From Bacteroidetes bacterium GWF2_40_14 (GTDB taxonomy: Bacteria > Bacteroidota > Bacteroidia > Bacteroidales > UBA932), in contig MEOK01000004.1 of the NCBI GenBank assembly GCA_001769195.1, forward strand, positions 62,001 through 126,000: a DNA stretch of 64,000 nt, given 5' to 3'. The position numbers were made by a program, and so were the translations under genes. Of this stretch, positions 1 through 9,522 are shown piece after piece. Every line of letters starts with the position of its first letter. Positions within the stretch are counted from its first letter, which is position 1. Under the pieces are notes generated by a model. That model worked only from the letters and a program-made list of their open reading frames with translations, was not told the origin of the DNA and ran no database searches.

Positions 1-2010
1 GATTTCTGGTTTGGTACAGATGGCTGGGGAGTATCAAAATATGACGGCAAAGCCACAACTACCTACACTACAGATGAGGGTCTATGCAACAATGCTATAC
101 GAAAGGTATACCAGGACAGGAATAACAACTATTGGTTTGCATCTTATGGTTCCGGAGTATCTATGTTTGACGGGAAGGAATTTACTAACTACACGAAAAA
201 ACAGGGGCTAAGCGCAAATAATGTTCTTTGCATACAGGAAGACAGCAGTGGTAATATCTGGTTCGGAACAGACGTTGGCGGGCTCACTTGTTATGATGGC
301 AAAAATTTTATCCATTATACAAAAGAACAGGGCTTTTTCAGTAATACCGTCTATAGCATAATGAAGGACAAAGATGGAGATCTATGGTTCGGTACAGGTG
401 GGGAGGGTCTGATAAGGTATGACGGAAAGGTCTTTACAAGATATGCAGACGATGCAGGTCTTAACAACAACCATGTTCTGAGTATAATTCAGGATTCAAA
501 AGGTAATATTTTTGCTGGTACCCGTTTTGGTTTGAATCTGCTTAAGTCTGCCTCTGTAAAAAAGCTCAGGGACAACAAAGTCATGCCACACATCAAGAGT
601 TACAATTATGAAGACGGATTCATTGGCATTGGATGCAACATAGGAGCAATTGCTGAAGATAACGATGGTGACATCTGGATAGGGACAAACGACAGACTTA
701 CTGTTTTTCACACAGACGCCGAGAAGGCAGACTCTGTTCCCATGAGCCTGCAATTAACAAATATTCAGCTTTTTAATGAAAATGTTCCATGGACGGAGCT
801 AGCGTTGAAAAGAGATACAACCATTGTATTGCACAACGGACTGAGTGTTAATAAATTTAAATTCGACAGCATTTCAAGATGGTACGGTCTGCCTGAAAAG
901 CTGAGTCTGTTTCATAAACATAATTATCTCACATTTAGCTTTATAGGCATATCTCACACACAAACAAAAAAATTGAGATACCAATATATGCTTGAAGGCC
1001 TCGACGATAACTGGAATGTTCTTACTGACCGGACAGAGGCATCCTATGGTAACCTGGATTCGGGCCAATACACATTCAAAGTTAAGGCAATGAACAGCGA
1101 AGGCTATTGGAGTAATGAGGTTAGTTATCAATTTTCCATAAGACCTCCGTGGTGGAACACGTGGTGGTTTTATATTTCATCTGTTTTAATTCTGATGGGG
1201 TTAATTTACGGATTAATCATATACAGGGAGAGAAGACTAATGCTCGACAAGCAGATACTCCAAATGAAAGTTGATGAACAAACCCACCAGCTGACAGAAA
1301 AAAACGAAGAGCTTCAAATCATCAACTCAGAAAAAGACAAGCTTTTTTCTATAATAGCGCACGACCTGCGTAGCCCGTTCAGCAGTTTTCTTGGACTTAC
1401 CCAGATAATGGCCGAGGAGTTGGAAACCCTTTCTATGGACCAGCTGCAGGAGATTGCAGGAAGTATGAGGAAATCTGCAACAAATCTGTTCCGATTGCTG
1501 GAAAACCTGCTTCAATGGTCTCGCATTCAACAAGGTTCAATTCCTTTTTATCCTGCTCAGATTGAACTTATCCCTATTGTGGAGGAGAGTATAGCACTTG
1601 TAATTGATTCGGCAAACAAGAAGGGAATTGATATAACTTACGATGTCCCTTACAATACTATGGTTTATGCAGATAGTAATATGTTGCAGACTATTATAAG
1701 AAACATTGTCTCCAATGCGGTAAAGTTTACTGCTAAAAACGGAAAGGTTAACATAGAGGCAAGGACTACAACAAGAAATAGCGTCGAAATATCAGTAAGC
1801 GATACCGGTATAGGAATGAGCAGTTCAATGGTTGACAATCTGTTCAGACTGGGAAGCCAGACAAACAGGACCGGTACCGACGGCGAACCAAGTACAGGAC
1901 TTGGGCTGATTATATGCAAGGAGTTCATTGATAAGCAAGGAGGAAAAATCTGGGTTGAGAGTGAAGAGGGAAAGGGGTCGGTATTCTTTTTTACCCTCAC
2001 CAGCTCTTAA
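1..2010 (+). CDS. Two-component sensor histidine kinase with Reg_prop propeller (5' end cut by window)
   Basis: The frame is open from base 1, so the start lies outside the window; 669 codons are visible. Residues 1 to about 235 carry repeated WFGTD..GL..YDGK units typical of Reg_prop beta-propeller blades. A Y_Y_Y domain follows at about 310-381, a single membrane helix at about 389-408, a short coiled coil, then a kinase core. The phosphorylatable His is about residue 454 in IIAHDLRSPF; the N box (NIVSNAVKF), G1 (DTGIGM) and G2 (STGLGL) are intact. By family knowledge the periplasmic propeller senses a ligand and the core autophosphorylates. Unlike many Bacteroides hybrid regulators it has no receiver or AraC domain, so a separate partner is needed. 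The ligand cannot be inferred. Confidence 0.9.
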   Translation, partial: DFWFGTDGWGVSKYDGKATTTYTTDEGLCNNAIRKVYQDRNNNYWFASYGSGVSMFDGKEFTNYTKKQGLSANNVLCIQEDSSGNIWFGTDVGGLTCYDGKNFIHYTKEQGFFSNTVYSIMKDKDGDLWFGTGGEGLIRYDGKVFTRYADDAGLNNNHVLSIIQDSKGNIFAGTRFGLNLLKSASVKKLRDNKVMPHIKSYNYEDGFIGIGCNIGAIAEDNDGDIWIGTNDRLTVFHTDAEKADSVPMSLQLTNIQLFNENVPWTELALKRDTTIVLHNGLSVNKFKFDSISRWYGLPEKLSLFHKHNYLTFSFIGISHTQTKKLRYQYMLEGLDDNWNVLTDRTEASYGNLDSGQYTFKVKAMNSEGYWSNEVSYQFSIRPPWWNTWWFYISSVLILMGLIYGLIIYRERRLMLDKQILQMKVDEQTHQLTEKNEELQIINSEKDKLFSIIAHDLRSPFSSFLGLTQIMAEELETLSMDQLQEIAGSMRKSATNLFRLLENLLQWSRIQQGSIPFYPAQIELIPIVEESIALVIDSANKKGIDITYDVPYNTMVYADSNMLQTIIRNIVSNAVKFTAKNGKVNIEARTTTRNSVEISVSDTGIGMSSSMVDNLFRLGSQTNRTGTDGEPSTGLGLIICKEFIDKQGGKIWVESEEGKGSVFFFTLTSS

Positions 2011-2067
2011 GAACCATTCAGCCGGAAAATTGTTGTCATATGAATATGGAGAGTGGGAAAAACCCAG

Positions 2068-5000
2068 ATGAGCAACATTAAAAATACTATTATGCCCGTT
2101 ACCGGGCTATCGTGCAGCAATTGTGCCCTGGCAGTCGAGAAAAATGTCCGCAAATTGCCCGGTATAATTGATGCCAATGTAGATTTTGCAGGAGAGAAAC
2201 TTAATGCAACATTTGATCCTTTACAGATTAATGAGAAAGATATAATTACATGTGTCAAACAGGTGGGCTATGGTGTGGCAACAGGTAAGATAGAACTACC
2301 CATTACAGGTTTCCAGGACAATACAGATGCATTAACTCTTGAAAAATTACTCAAAAAACAGAATGGAGTGCTTGAAGCAATTGTTGGCTATGGTACAGAA
2401 AGAGCCACAATCGAATATATTCCCGGAATTGTAAGCATTGCAGAACTTACCGGAATAATAAGGAAGGCAGGTTTTGATCTTGTTCATGCAGGTGACACTG
2501 AAGAGATAGAAGATCTAGAGGCCAGATTGCGTGCGTCCGAACTGACAAAACAGAAGAACCTGCTCATTATAGGTATCATTTTTACCCTCCCCCTCATCGT
2601 TTACAGCATGATGCGTGACTTTCGCATTGTAGGGTTTAATAATGACCAGTATGTAATGCTTTTTGCAGCAACAGTCGTTCAGTTTGTAGTTGGCTGGCAA
2701 TTTTACATAGGAGCATTCAAGAGCCTCCGTTTTGGCAGTGCAAACATGGATGTCCTTATAATGCTTGGTTCGTCTGTAGCATATTTTTCCAGCCTTTGCG
2801 TCACTATAGGAATAATTGACAGCCCCAATGTATATTTTGAGACAGGTGCTGCAATAATAACGCTGATTAAGCTTGGTAAATATTTGGAAACAAGAGCTAA
2901 AGGAAGAACATCTGAGGCTCTGAAGGCACTTATGGGACTGCAGGCAAAGAGAGCTATTGTAATAAGGGACGGTATAGAAACAGAAGTAAACATCGACCAG
3001 GTTGTTGTAGGAGACACCCTGGTAGTTCGTCCAGGAGAGAAGGTACCTGTTGATGGAATTATAAGTGAAGGGAAGTCGGCATTTGAGGAATCAATGATAA
3101 CAGGTGAATCTATGCCTGTTGTAAAGGGACCAGGTAACGAGGTAATAGGTTCAACTATAAACAGAGAGGGGTTGATAAGATTCGAAGCCACAAAAGTAGG
3201 AAAACAGACCACGCTGGCTCAGATAGTGAAACTAGTCCAACAAGCTCAGGGCAGCAAGGCTCCTATACAGAAACTTACAGATGAAATTGGGAAGTATTTT
3301 GTACCTGTCATAATAGGGATTGCAATATTTACTTTTATTGGCTGGATATGGGTTGCCCAGCTGGACTGGACAGGAGCCATGATCAATGCTATTGCCGTAC
3401 TGGTGATTGCGTGCCCTTGTGCAATAGGACTTGCTACTCCTACTGCAATTATGGTAGGAACCTCAAAGGGAGCAGAAAATGGAATCTTGTTCAAAAACAG
3501 TGAAGTTCTTGAACGAGCAGGCAGTATGAACATTGTAGTGCTTGATAAAACAGGGACAATAACTACGGGAGAGCCAAGTGTTACTGATATTATTGCACTT
3601 GAAAATCAGAATCCGGAAGAAATCCTTCGTCTGGCAGCCAGTGCAGAACTCGGTTCGGAACATCCTCTGGGGCGGGCTATTGTAAAAGATGCAAATGAAA
3701 AAGGAATTGAACTTTCTGATCCCAAACAGTTTCGCTCGCACAGCGGTTTTGGGATAAGGGCAATCGTAGACTATCAGTCTCTTATTATTGGGAATCCGCG
3801 GATGATGCAGAATGAAGGAATCAACATTGAACTTCTTGAAAAAGATATACTAAGGCTACAGAAGGAGGGCAAGACCACAATGATAGTGACTGTTGGTCCC
3901 ATTGACGAAAGTGCACCTCCGGTGCCTGTAGGTTTGATAGCAGTGGCCGATACAATAAAACCCGGAGCAAATGCGGCCATTGCAGAACTGAGAAAACTTG
4001 GCCTCGATATTATTATGATTACCGGAGATAATCAGAATACTGCTGATGCAATTGCCAGGCAGGCTGGTATAGAAAGGGTTCTGGCTGAGGTATTGCCTGC
4101 AGACAAGGCAGAGGCAATAAAGAAACTGCAAACATCAGGCTCTTTAGGTAATTATGCTCACCCGACCGTGGCGATGGTTGGCGATGGAATTAATGATGCT
4201 CCGGCTCTGGCTCAGGCAGATGTTGGAATTGCAATTGGCACCGGCACCGACATTGCTATGGCTACCGCTGGTATCACACTTATAAGCGGAGAGTTGTCAG
4301 GAGTGGGTAAGGCTATAGCATTATCAAGGGCCACGTCGCAGACAATTGTCCAGAATCTCATATGGGCACTGTTTTATAATGTTGCACTTATACCTATTGC
4401 TGCCTATGGTTTGCTTAGCCCCATGTTTGCGGCAGGAGCAATGGCGTTCAGTTCAATATTTGTCATTACCAACAGCCTCCGTTTGAGAAAGTTCAAGGTA
4501 CAGACATTTGCTCCAAAAAAATCATTGCTTAGACAGGGTTTGGAACTATTGCCCCGGATTGTTGCTCCGGCCGTTGCTCTGGCTGTTCTTATTGTAGGTC
4601 CAATGCTTCTGATGCCCGGGGCCGATATGGAGATTAAAGGGGCAAATGCCGGTGAGATGACACCTTTCCTGATGATGGTTATGGCAATTTCCAACGCGTT
4701 GATAGCCGTAGCATATGCCTCTATTCCATTTTTCCTGATAGTCTTTGTGAGAAAACGAAAAGACATGCCTTTTACCTGGATAATATTCCTGTTTGGACTA
4801 TTCATCCTTGCATGCGGCACTACTCATATTATGCATGTTATAGGCCTTTGGTGGCCGGTGAACTGGGGTCAGGCTACTGTGGATGCAATTTGTGCAATTA
4901 TTTCAATTGCAACGGCAGTTGCAGTATGGCCCGTCTTGCCAAAGCTTTTATCCATTCCAAGTCCAGGTCAGCTAAAGAAGGTAAACATAGAGCTGCAGAA

Positions 5001-5847
5001 GGCATACGACCAGGTTGAGATTCGAGTAAAAGAGCGTACGGAGGAACTGATGATAGCAAACAAAGCATTAAGGGATGAAATTATCCAGCATAAAAAAGCT
5101 GAAGAGGAGATAAGACGGCTTAACGAAGAGCTTGAACAGAGGGTTATCCAACGAACAGCTCAATTAGAGGCAATTAATAAGGAGCTGGAATCTTTCAGCT
5201 ATTCTGTCTCTCACGACCTGCGTGCACCATTAAGGCACATTAGCGGTTTTGCAGAGATGTTGTCGGAAGACGCTAAAGATCTGTTGTCAGAAACACCACT
5301 ACATTACCTGACCGTTATTAACGATTCTGCCAAAAAAATGGGAGTTTTGATTGACGATCTGTTAAGCTTTTCAAGAACCGGCAGGGCAGAAATGAAAATG
5401 ACAACCTTTAAAATGAGTCAACTTGTTGGAGAGGTTCAATCGCAGATACAATCTTCATATTTGGAAAGAAGTATTAAGTGGAACATTAATCATTTGCCTA
5501 TAGTTGCTGGAGATTATAATTTATTGCGCCAGGTCTGGATAAACCTGCTTGACAATGCTGTAAAGTACACAAAAACAAGAGGAGAGACCATTATAGATAT
5601 TGATTGCAAGGAGAATAAGGAGGAGTTTATCTTCTCGGTCGGGGATAATGGGGTGGGCTTTGACATGAAGTATGCATCAAAGCTATTTGGTGTGTTTCAG
5701 CGGTTACATACATCACAGGAGTTCGAGGGAACCGGCATAGGACTGGCCAATGTCAGAAGGATTATTCTAAAACACGGAGGACGAACATGGGCAGATGCCA
5801 GTCCGGATAAAGGTGCGACTTTCTATTTTACTTTACCTAATTTATGA
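2068..5847 (+). CDS. CopA-type copper P-ATPase fused to ETR1-like ethylene/copper sensor domain and histidine kinase
   Basis: The ATG at 2068 gives 1259 residues; an in-frame GTG at 2053 is less likely. Residues 1-65 form an HMA copper-binding domain with C16SNC19; a second HMA (about 73-145) has lost CxxC. The P1B-ATPase follows: TGES near 345, the metal-site CPC at 449-451, phosphorylated D493 in DKTGT, and GDGINDAP at 705-712. After pump helix 8 there is an extra hydrophobic segment (about 830-852). Three helices (about 866-960) then match the ETR1 sensor domain: AYASIP at 882-887, and C916-GTT-H920 matching ETR1 Cys65/His69; the ETR1 Asp25 position is Asn876. A coiled coil and a phytochrome-type kinase core follow (H1049 in [11 protein letters not shown]1163, GTGIGL). 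Known: in plants the pump RAN1 loads copper into ETR1. Inferred: pump and sensor act as one unit detecting copper or ethylene. The next gene overlaps by ATGA. Confidence 0.9.
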   Translation: MSNIKNTIMPVTGLSCSNCALAVEKNVRKLPGIIDANVDFAGEKLNATFDPLQINEKDIITCVKQVGYGVATGKIELPITGFQDNTDALTLEKLLKKQNGVLEAIVGYGTERATIEYIPGIVSIAELTGIIRKAGFDLVHAGDTEEIEDLEARLRASELTKQKNLLIIGIIFTLPLIVYSMMRDFRIVGFNNDQYVMLFAATVVQFVVGWQFYIGAFKSLRFGSANMDVLIMLGSSVAYFSSLCVTIGIIDSPNVYFETGAAIITLIKLGKYLETRAKGRTSEALKALMGLQAKRAIVIRDGIETEVNIDQVVVGDTLVVRPGEKVPVDGIISEGKSAFEESMITGESMPVVKGPGNEVIGSTINREGLIRFEATKVGKQTTLAQIVKLVQQAQGSKAPIQKLTDEIGKYFVPVIIGIAIFTFIGWIWVAQLDWTGAMINAIAVLVIACPCAIGLATPTAIMVGTSKGAENGILFKNSEVLERAGSMNIVVLDKTGTITTGEPSVTDIIALENQNPEEILRLAASAELGSEHPLGRAIVKDANEKGIELSDPKQFRSHSGFGIRAIVDYQSLIIGNPRMMQNEGINIELLEKDILRLQKEGKTTMIVTVGPIDESAPPVPVGLIAVADTIKPGANAAIAELRKLGLDIIMITGDNQNTADAIARQAGIERVLAEVLPADKAEAIKKLQTSGSLGNYAHPTVAMVGDGINDAPALAQADVGIAIGTGTDIAMATAGITLISGELSGVGKAIALSRATSQTIVQNLIWALFYNVALIPIAAYGLLSPMFAAGAMAFSSIFVITNSLRLRKFKVQTFAPKKSLLRQGLELLPRIVAPAVALAVLIVGPMLLMPGADMEIKGANAGEMTPFLMMVMAISNALIAVAYASIPFFLIVFVRKRKDMPFTWIIFLFGLFILACGTTHIMHVIGLWWPVNWGQATVDAICAIISIATAVAVWPVLPKLLSIPSPGQLKKVNIELQKAYDQVEIRVKERTEELMIANKALRDEIIQHKKAEEEIRRLNEELEQRVIQRTAQLEAINKELESFSYSVSHDLRAPLRHISGFAEMLSEDAKDLLSETPLHYLTVINDSAKKMGVLIDDLLSFSRTGRAEMKMTTFKMSQLVGEVQSQIQSSYLERSIKWNINHLPIVAGDYNLLRQVWINLLDNAVKYTKTRGETIIDIDCKENKEEFIFSVGDNGVGFDMKYASKLFGVFQRLHTSQEFEGTGIGLANVRRIILKHGGRTWADASPDKGATFYFTLPNL

Positions 5848-6410
5848 ATAAACAAATATCGATGGAAGCAAAATTACAGATTCTTTCTTTGGAAGACAAT
5901 ATACAGGACTTCGAGCTGATATGCGAAAACCTTAAAAGTTCAGGGATAAGTATGATAATAACGCGAGTCGACAACAAACGTGATTTTTTATATTCCCTTC
6001 AAAATAACAAGTACAATGTAATCCTGGCTGATTTCAATTTGCCTGGATTCGATGCTTTCGGGGCACTGGAAATATGTAACGAAATAAGCCCCGACCTCCC
6101 TTTTATCTGTGTATCAGGATCCATTGGCGAGGAAACGGCAATCGAGCTTATTAAACTAGGGGCAGTGGATTATGTTTTAAAAGATAGACTTGTCAGGCTA
6201 CCTGTTGCAATAAAGCGTGCTCTTGATGAAGCGAAGGAAAAAGAGATAAGACGTTTGGCGGAAGAGTCACTTAAAGTAAAGATGAAAGAGTTGCAACGTT
6301 TCCATGATCTCACGGTTGGGAGAGAACTTGCAATGATAGAATTAAAAAAAGAGGTAAATGAACTTCTATTGAAATCGGGTCAGCAGGAGAAGTATAAAAT
6401 TGTAGGATGA
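5844..6410 (+). CDS. Single-domain response regulator with C-terminal coiled coil
   Basis: This protein has 188 residues. Its ATG overlaps the stop of the copper-pump/sensor kinase (ATGA), which implies translational coupling. Residues 10-130 are a receiver domain: acidic pair E17/D18, phospho-acceptor D63 in [11 protein letters not shown]91, and K113 in VLKDR. The tail (about 130-188) is charged and helical with no DNA-binding or enzymatic domain. It is the obvious phosphate acceptor for the upstream kinase and would pass the signal by protein contact or phosphotransfer, possibly to the next gene product. That wiring is inferred from gene order only. Confidence 0.88.
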   Translation: MNKQISMEAKLQILSLEDNIQDFELICENLKSSGISMIITRVDNKRDFLYSLQNNKYNVILADFNLPGFDAFGALEICNEISPDLPFICVSGSIGEETAIELIKLGAVDYVLKDRLVRLPVAIKRALDEAKEKEIRRLAEESLKVKMKELQRFHDLTVGRELAMIELKKEVNELLLKSGQQEKYKIVG

Positions 6411-6428
6411 CATAGTAATACTGTTATT

Positions 6429-8069
6429 ATGGTGAGAGGTAATATAAAGATACTTGCTATCGACGACAATGACGACAATCTTTTGTCATTGAGCGCATTG
6501 ATATGTGAGATGTTTCCAGAGGCAACCGTACTTACAGCTAATAGTGGAGAAAAGGGACTCTTGCTTGCTGAGAAAGAGGACCCCCATGTTATTCTTCTTG
6601 ATATATTAATGCCAGGGATGGATGGCTATGAAGTTTGTAAAAGGCTCAAGTCCGACAAGAAATTATCGAGAATTCCGGTTGTTTTTATCACTGCTCTAAG
6701 AAGCGACAAGGAGAGCAGGATAAAGGCCCTTGAGTGTGGAGCCGAAGCATTCATTACCAAACCTATGGACGAATATGAGCTTACGGCTCAGATACAGGCA
6801 ATGCTAAAGATCAAAGAAGCAAATAACCGTAACGACATAGAAAATGAACTACTGACTGCACTGGTTGAAGCCAGGACTAGTGAGCTTAACGAAACCCATA
6901 AAGCAACACTTAATCTTCTGGAAGATTTGAGCAACGAGAATATTGCCCGTAGAAGAAGTGAGGAGGCACATCGTACAAGTGAGAGGCAGATGCGGACACT
7001 TTTCCAGACAATTCCCGACATGATCTGGCTTAAAGATAAGGAGGGTGTATACCTGGCCTGTAACACTATGTTCGAGCGTTTTTTCAATCATCCCGAGTCG
7101 GAGATTTCAGGTAAGACCGATTATGACTTTGTTAGTCAGGAATTTGCTGATTTTTTTCGCGAAATGGATCGTATAGCTATGGAAGCGGGTAAGCCCTCAG
7201 TAAATGAAGAGTGGATAACTTTTGGAGATGACGGGCATCTTGCACTTTTAGAGACAATAAAGACACCGGTGTACGGATCGCAGGGGGAGCTTATCGGTGT
7301 CCTGGGCATAGGGCGCGACATAACACAGAGGTACCAGTCTGAGCAGGAGCTGATTAAGGCAAAAGATAAGGCAGAAGAGAGCAATCGTCTTAAAACTGCT
7401 TTTCTTGCCAATATAAGTCATGAGATACGTACTCCACTCAACAGTATTCTGGGCTTTGCAGAAATGCTTAAAGAACCAGGTCTTTCAAGAGAAGATCGTC
7501 AGGAATTCATCGGTTTTATTGAGATGGGTGGGAAAAGGATGCTAAGTATAATAAACGACCTGATAGATATTTCCAAGATTGAGGCCGGTCTTACGGAGGT
7601 TAATATTTCTAGTTATAGCTTAAACGAGCAAATAGATGATCTTTATGGTTTTTTCAAACCCGCTGCGGAACAAAAAAACTTAGAGTTTCTTGTTCATAAA
7701 GGTTTGTCGGATTACGATACTGTAATAAATTCAGACAAAAGCAAGGTTGATGCGATTCTGATAAACCTAATCAAGAATGCACTTAAATTCACATCTGTCG
7801 GAACGATAGAACTAGGATACGAAAAGAAGGGCGCCCTTATTGAGTTTTATATTAAAGATACCGGAATAGGAATAAAACCGGAAAAACAGGAGCTGATTTT
7901 TGAAAGGTTCAGACAAGGAAGCGAATCAGTTACTAGGAGCTTCGAGGGGTCGGGTCTGGGTCTTTCAATTTCAAAAGCATACGCAGAGATGCTAGGCGGA
8001 AGGCTATGGGTAGAAAGTGAGCCCGACAAAGGCTCCACCTTCTACTTCACCATTCCCCATATATCCTAA
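6429..8069 (+). CDS. Hybrid sensor kinase: receiver-PAS-HisKA-HATPase
   Basis: The product has 546 residues and no membrane helix, so it is probably cytoplasmic. The N-terminal receiver spans about 5-125 (D58 in LLDILMPG, K111). A coiled coil leads to a PAS domain at about 187-305 with a PAC-like end (GVLGIGRDIT). The kinase core has H331 in [12 protein letters not shown], the N box INLIKNALKF, DTGIGI and GSGLGL. The gene begins 18 bases after the preceding response regulator and is probably in the same operon. With an N-terminal receiver it may be an intermediate in a phosphorelay that starts at the copper-pump/sensor kinase. Its 3' end overlaps the convergent outer-membrane protein gene by four bases. 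Confidence 0.9.
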   Translation: MVRGNIKILAIDDNDDNLLSLSALICEMFPEATVLTANSGEKGLLLAEKEDPHVILLDILMPGMDGYEVCKRLKSDKKLSRIPVVFITALRSDKESRIKALECGAEAFITKPMDEYELTAQIQAMLKIKEANNRNDIENELLTALVEARTSELNETHKATLNLLEDLSNENIARRRSEEAHRTSERQMRTLFQTIPDMIWLKDKEGVYLACNTMFERFFNHPESEISGKTDYDFVSQEFADFFREMDRIAMEAGKPSVNEEWITFGDDGHLALLETIKTPVYGSQGELIGVLGIGRDITQRYQSEQELIKAKDKAEESNRLKTAFLANISHEIRTPLNSILGFAEMLKEPGLSREDRQEFIGFIEMGGKRMLSIINDLIDISKIEAGLTEVNISSYSLNEQIDDLYGFFKPAAEQKNLEFLVHKGLSDYDTVINSDKSKVDAILINLIKNALKFTSVGTIELGYEKKGALIEFYIKDTGIGIKPEKQELIFERFRQGSESVTRSFEGSGLGLSISKAYAEMLGGRLWVESEPDKGSTFYFTIPHIS

Positions 8070-8602
8070 TGAATCGCCAGCCCTATTGTAGATACACCAC
8101 TTGACAGGTCAAGAAATACACCAAGTTTATTAGTTATGTGGTATTCCGCTCCTGCGTGAAAATCAAGAAACAATGGTGCTCCCCTGTTATAATCGTCCCT
8201 GCTACCTGTATATCCATTGTCCCATGTTGTGCCGCGAAGCGCAAAACCTAGTGAGCCAGCCAGATAGAAATCCCATCTTGGATTTGCATTAAGCAGATAG
8301 TCAAAGTAATAGGTTCCTCTTACTCCCATTGGGACAACAATTTCACGATAGTTATCCTTGTGGTATGTGTAGAATGTGACAAAAGGGGCCAAAGTGAAGT
8401 TCCGTGCCACATCAAACTCGTAATTAGCATGAAATACAGGTACTATAGTGCCCACATATCCATAATAACCAGCATAACCTCCAAGACCCAGACCTAGATT
8501 CAAGGTATTGCCATACCTCTCATTATCAAACCTTCCCTGTGCAAATATACTTGTTACAGAGATTAGCAGAAGGAATAAAATAGTTGTTGTTAATTTTCTC
8601 AT
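8066..8602 (-). CDS. Exported outer-membrane beta-barrel protein
   Basis: The ATG at 8602 is preferred over an upstream in-frame start at 8647, because it places a clear signal peptide (MRKLTTTILFLLLISVTSIFAQ) at the N-terminus. The mature part is about 155 residues of alternating aromatic and glycine-rich strands (LGLGLGGYAGYYGY, then GAEYHITNKLGVFLDLSSG near the end), as in small eight-stranded outer-membrane barrels. No enzymatic motif is seen. It faces away from the next barrel gene (8813) across a roughly 210-base gap. Function is unknown; a structural or adhesive envelope protein is plausible. Confidence 0.8.
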   Translation of the reverse strand: MRKLTTTILFLLLISVTSIFAQGRFDNERYGNTLNLGLGLGGYAGYYGYVGTIVPVFHANYEFDVARNFTLAPFVTFYTYHKDNYREIVVPMGVRGTYYFDYLLNANPRWDFYLAGSLGFALRGTTWDNGYTGSRDDYNRGAPLFLDFHAGAEYHITNKLGVFLDLSSGVSTIGLAIH

Positions 8603-8812
8603 TTTGTTTTGTTTATAGTAAATAATAATAACGACACAAAGTTGCAAAACTATAATTCAGATATATTACATAACTAGTTCCATTTGTTACATCATTCACA
8701 CATACCAAAAACCTGCGAATTATGTAACATTCTCTCAAAAAAATATAACAACTCACATGTTCGATAGTCTCAACTTTGAGGCGTTAATATTTTTATATAA
8801 AACAACAGAATA

Positions 8813-9451
8813 ATGAAAAAAGCTATTTTAATGACCGTTTTTGCAACTCTTATGCTAAGCAGTAGTTTTGCCCAGAAAAACGGAATCAGTTTCAGGGAAA
8901 AATTATCCTTCGGACTAAAGGGAGGTGTGAATATATCAAATGTGTATGACTCAGAAGGTGAGCAATTTAATGCAGACGCGAAATTTGGCCTGGCAGCAGG
9001 TGCATTTGCATCAATACCACTAGGGAAATTTTTTGGTGTTCAGCCTGAAATATTGTTCTCACAAAAAGGATATAAGGGATCGGGTTCAATATTGGGCAGT
9101 AGCTACAGTTTTACCTATACAAGCAATTTTATTGATGTGCCCTTATTATTTGCGTTAAAACCCATTTCTCTGATTACAATAGTGGCCGGTCCGCAGTATT
9201 CGTTTCTTATAAGCGACAAGTATGAGTTTAACAGCGCAATAGTCAACACAAATCAGGAGAACGAATTTAACAACGACAACATCAGGAAGAATATACTATG
9301 TTTCCTTGGTGGCATTGATTTTAACCTGAGCAGATTAGTTATAGGAACCAGAATTGGTTGGGATATACAAGCAAATAAAGGTGACGGTACATCAACCACT
9401 CCACGATATAAGAATGTCTGGTATCAGGCTACAATAGGATTTAGGTTCTAG
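8813..9451 (+). CDS. PorT-like outer-membrane beta-barrel protein
   Basis: The product has 212 residues. A signal peptide (MKKAILMTVFATLMLSSSFAQ) is followed by a barrel pattern characteristic of the Bacteroidota outer_membrane_beta-barrel (PorT-like) family: FGLKGGVNISNV at the first strand, FGVQPEILFSQKGYKG, then IDVPLLFALKP, and a terminal aromatic strand YQATIGFRF. The C-terminal Phe fits recognition by the BAM complex. Function within this large family cannot be assigned. It has its own transcription unit between a divergent barrel gene and the CheB-CheR fusion. Confidence 0.82.
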   Translation: MKKAILMTVFATLMLSSSFAQKNGISFREKLSFGLKGGVNISNVYDSEGEQFNADAKFGLAAGAFASIPLGKFFGVQPEILFSQKGYKGSGSILGSSYSFTYTSNFIDVPLLFALKPISLITIVAGPQYSFLISDKYEFNSAIVNTNQENEFNNDNIRKNILCFLGGIDFNLSRLVIGTRIGWDIQANKGDGTSTTPRYKNVWYQATIGFRF

Positions 9452-9522
9452 TTGATGAAATGTGATTATTTTTTGCGTTATTTGTACTAACAAGAATGTG
9501 ATTTCCTTTAATATTGGCACAG

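Noticed and set aside
2053-2067. GTG start for the copper-pump fusion, five codons upstream of the ATG
   Set aside because: The ATG at 2068 begins just before the HMA domain as usual and GTG starts are less frequent here; the effect is trivial.
2290-2500. Second HMA domain of the pump as an active copper chaperone domain
   Set aside because: The fold pattern remains but CxxC is replaced, so it cannot bind copper in the normal way.
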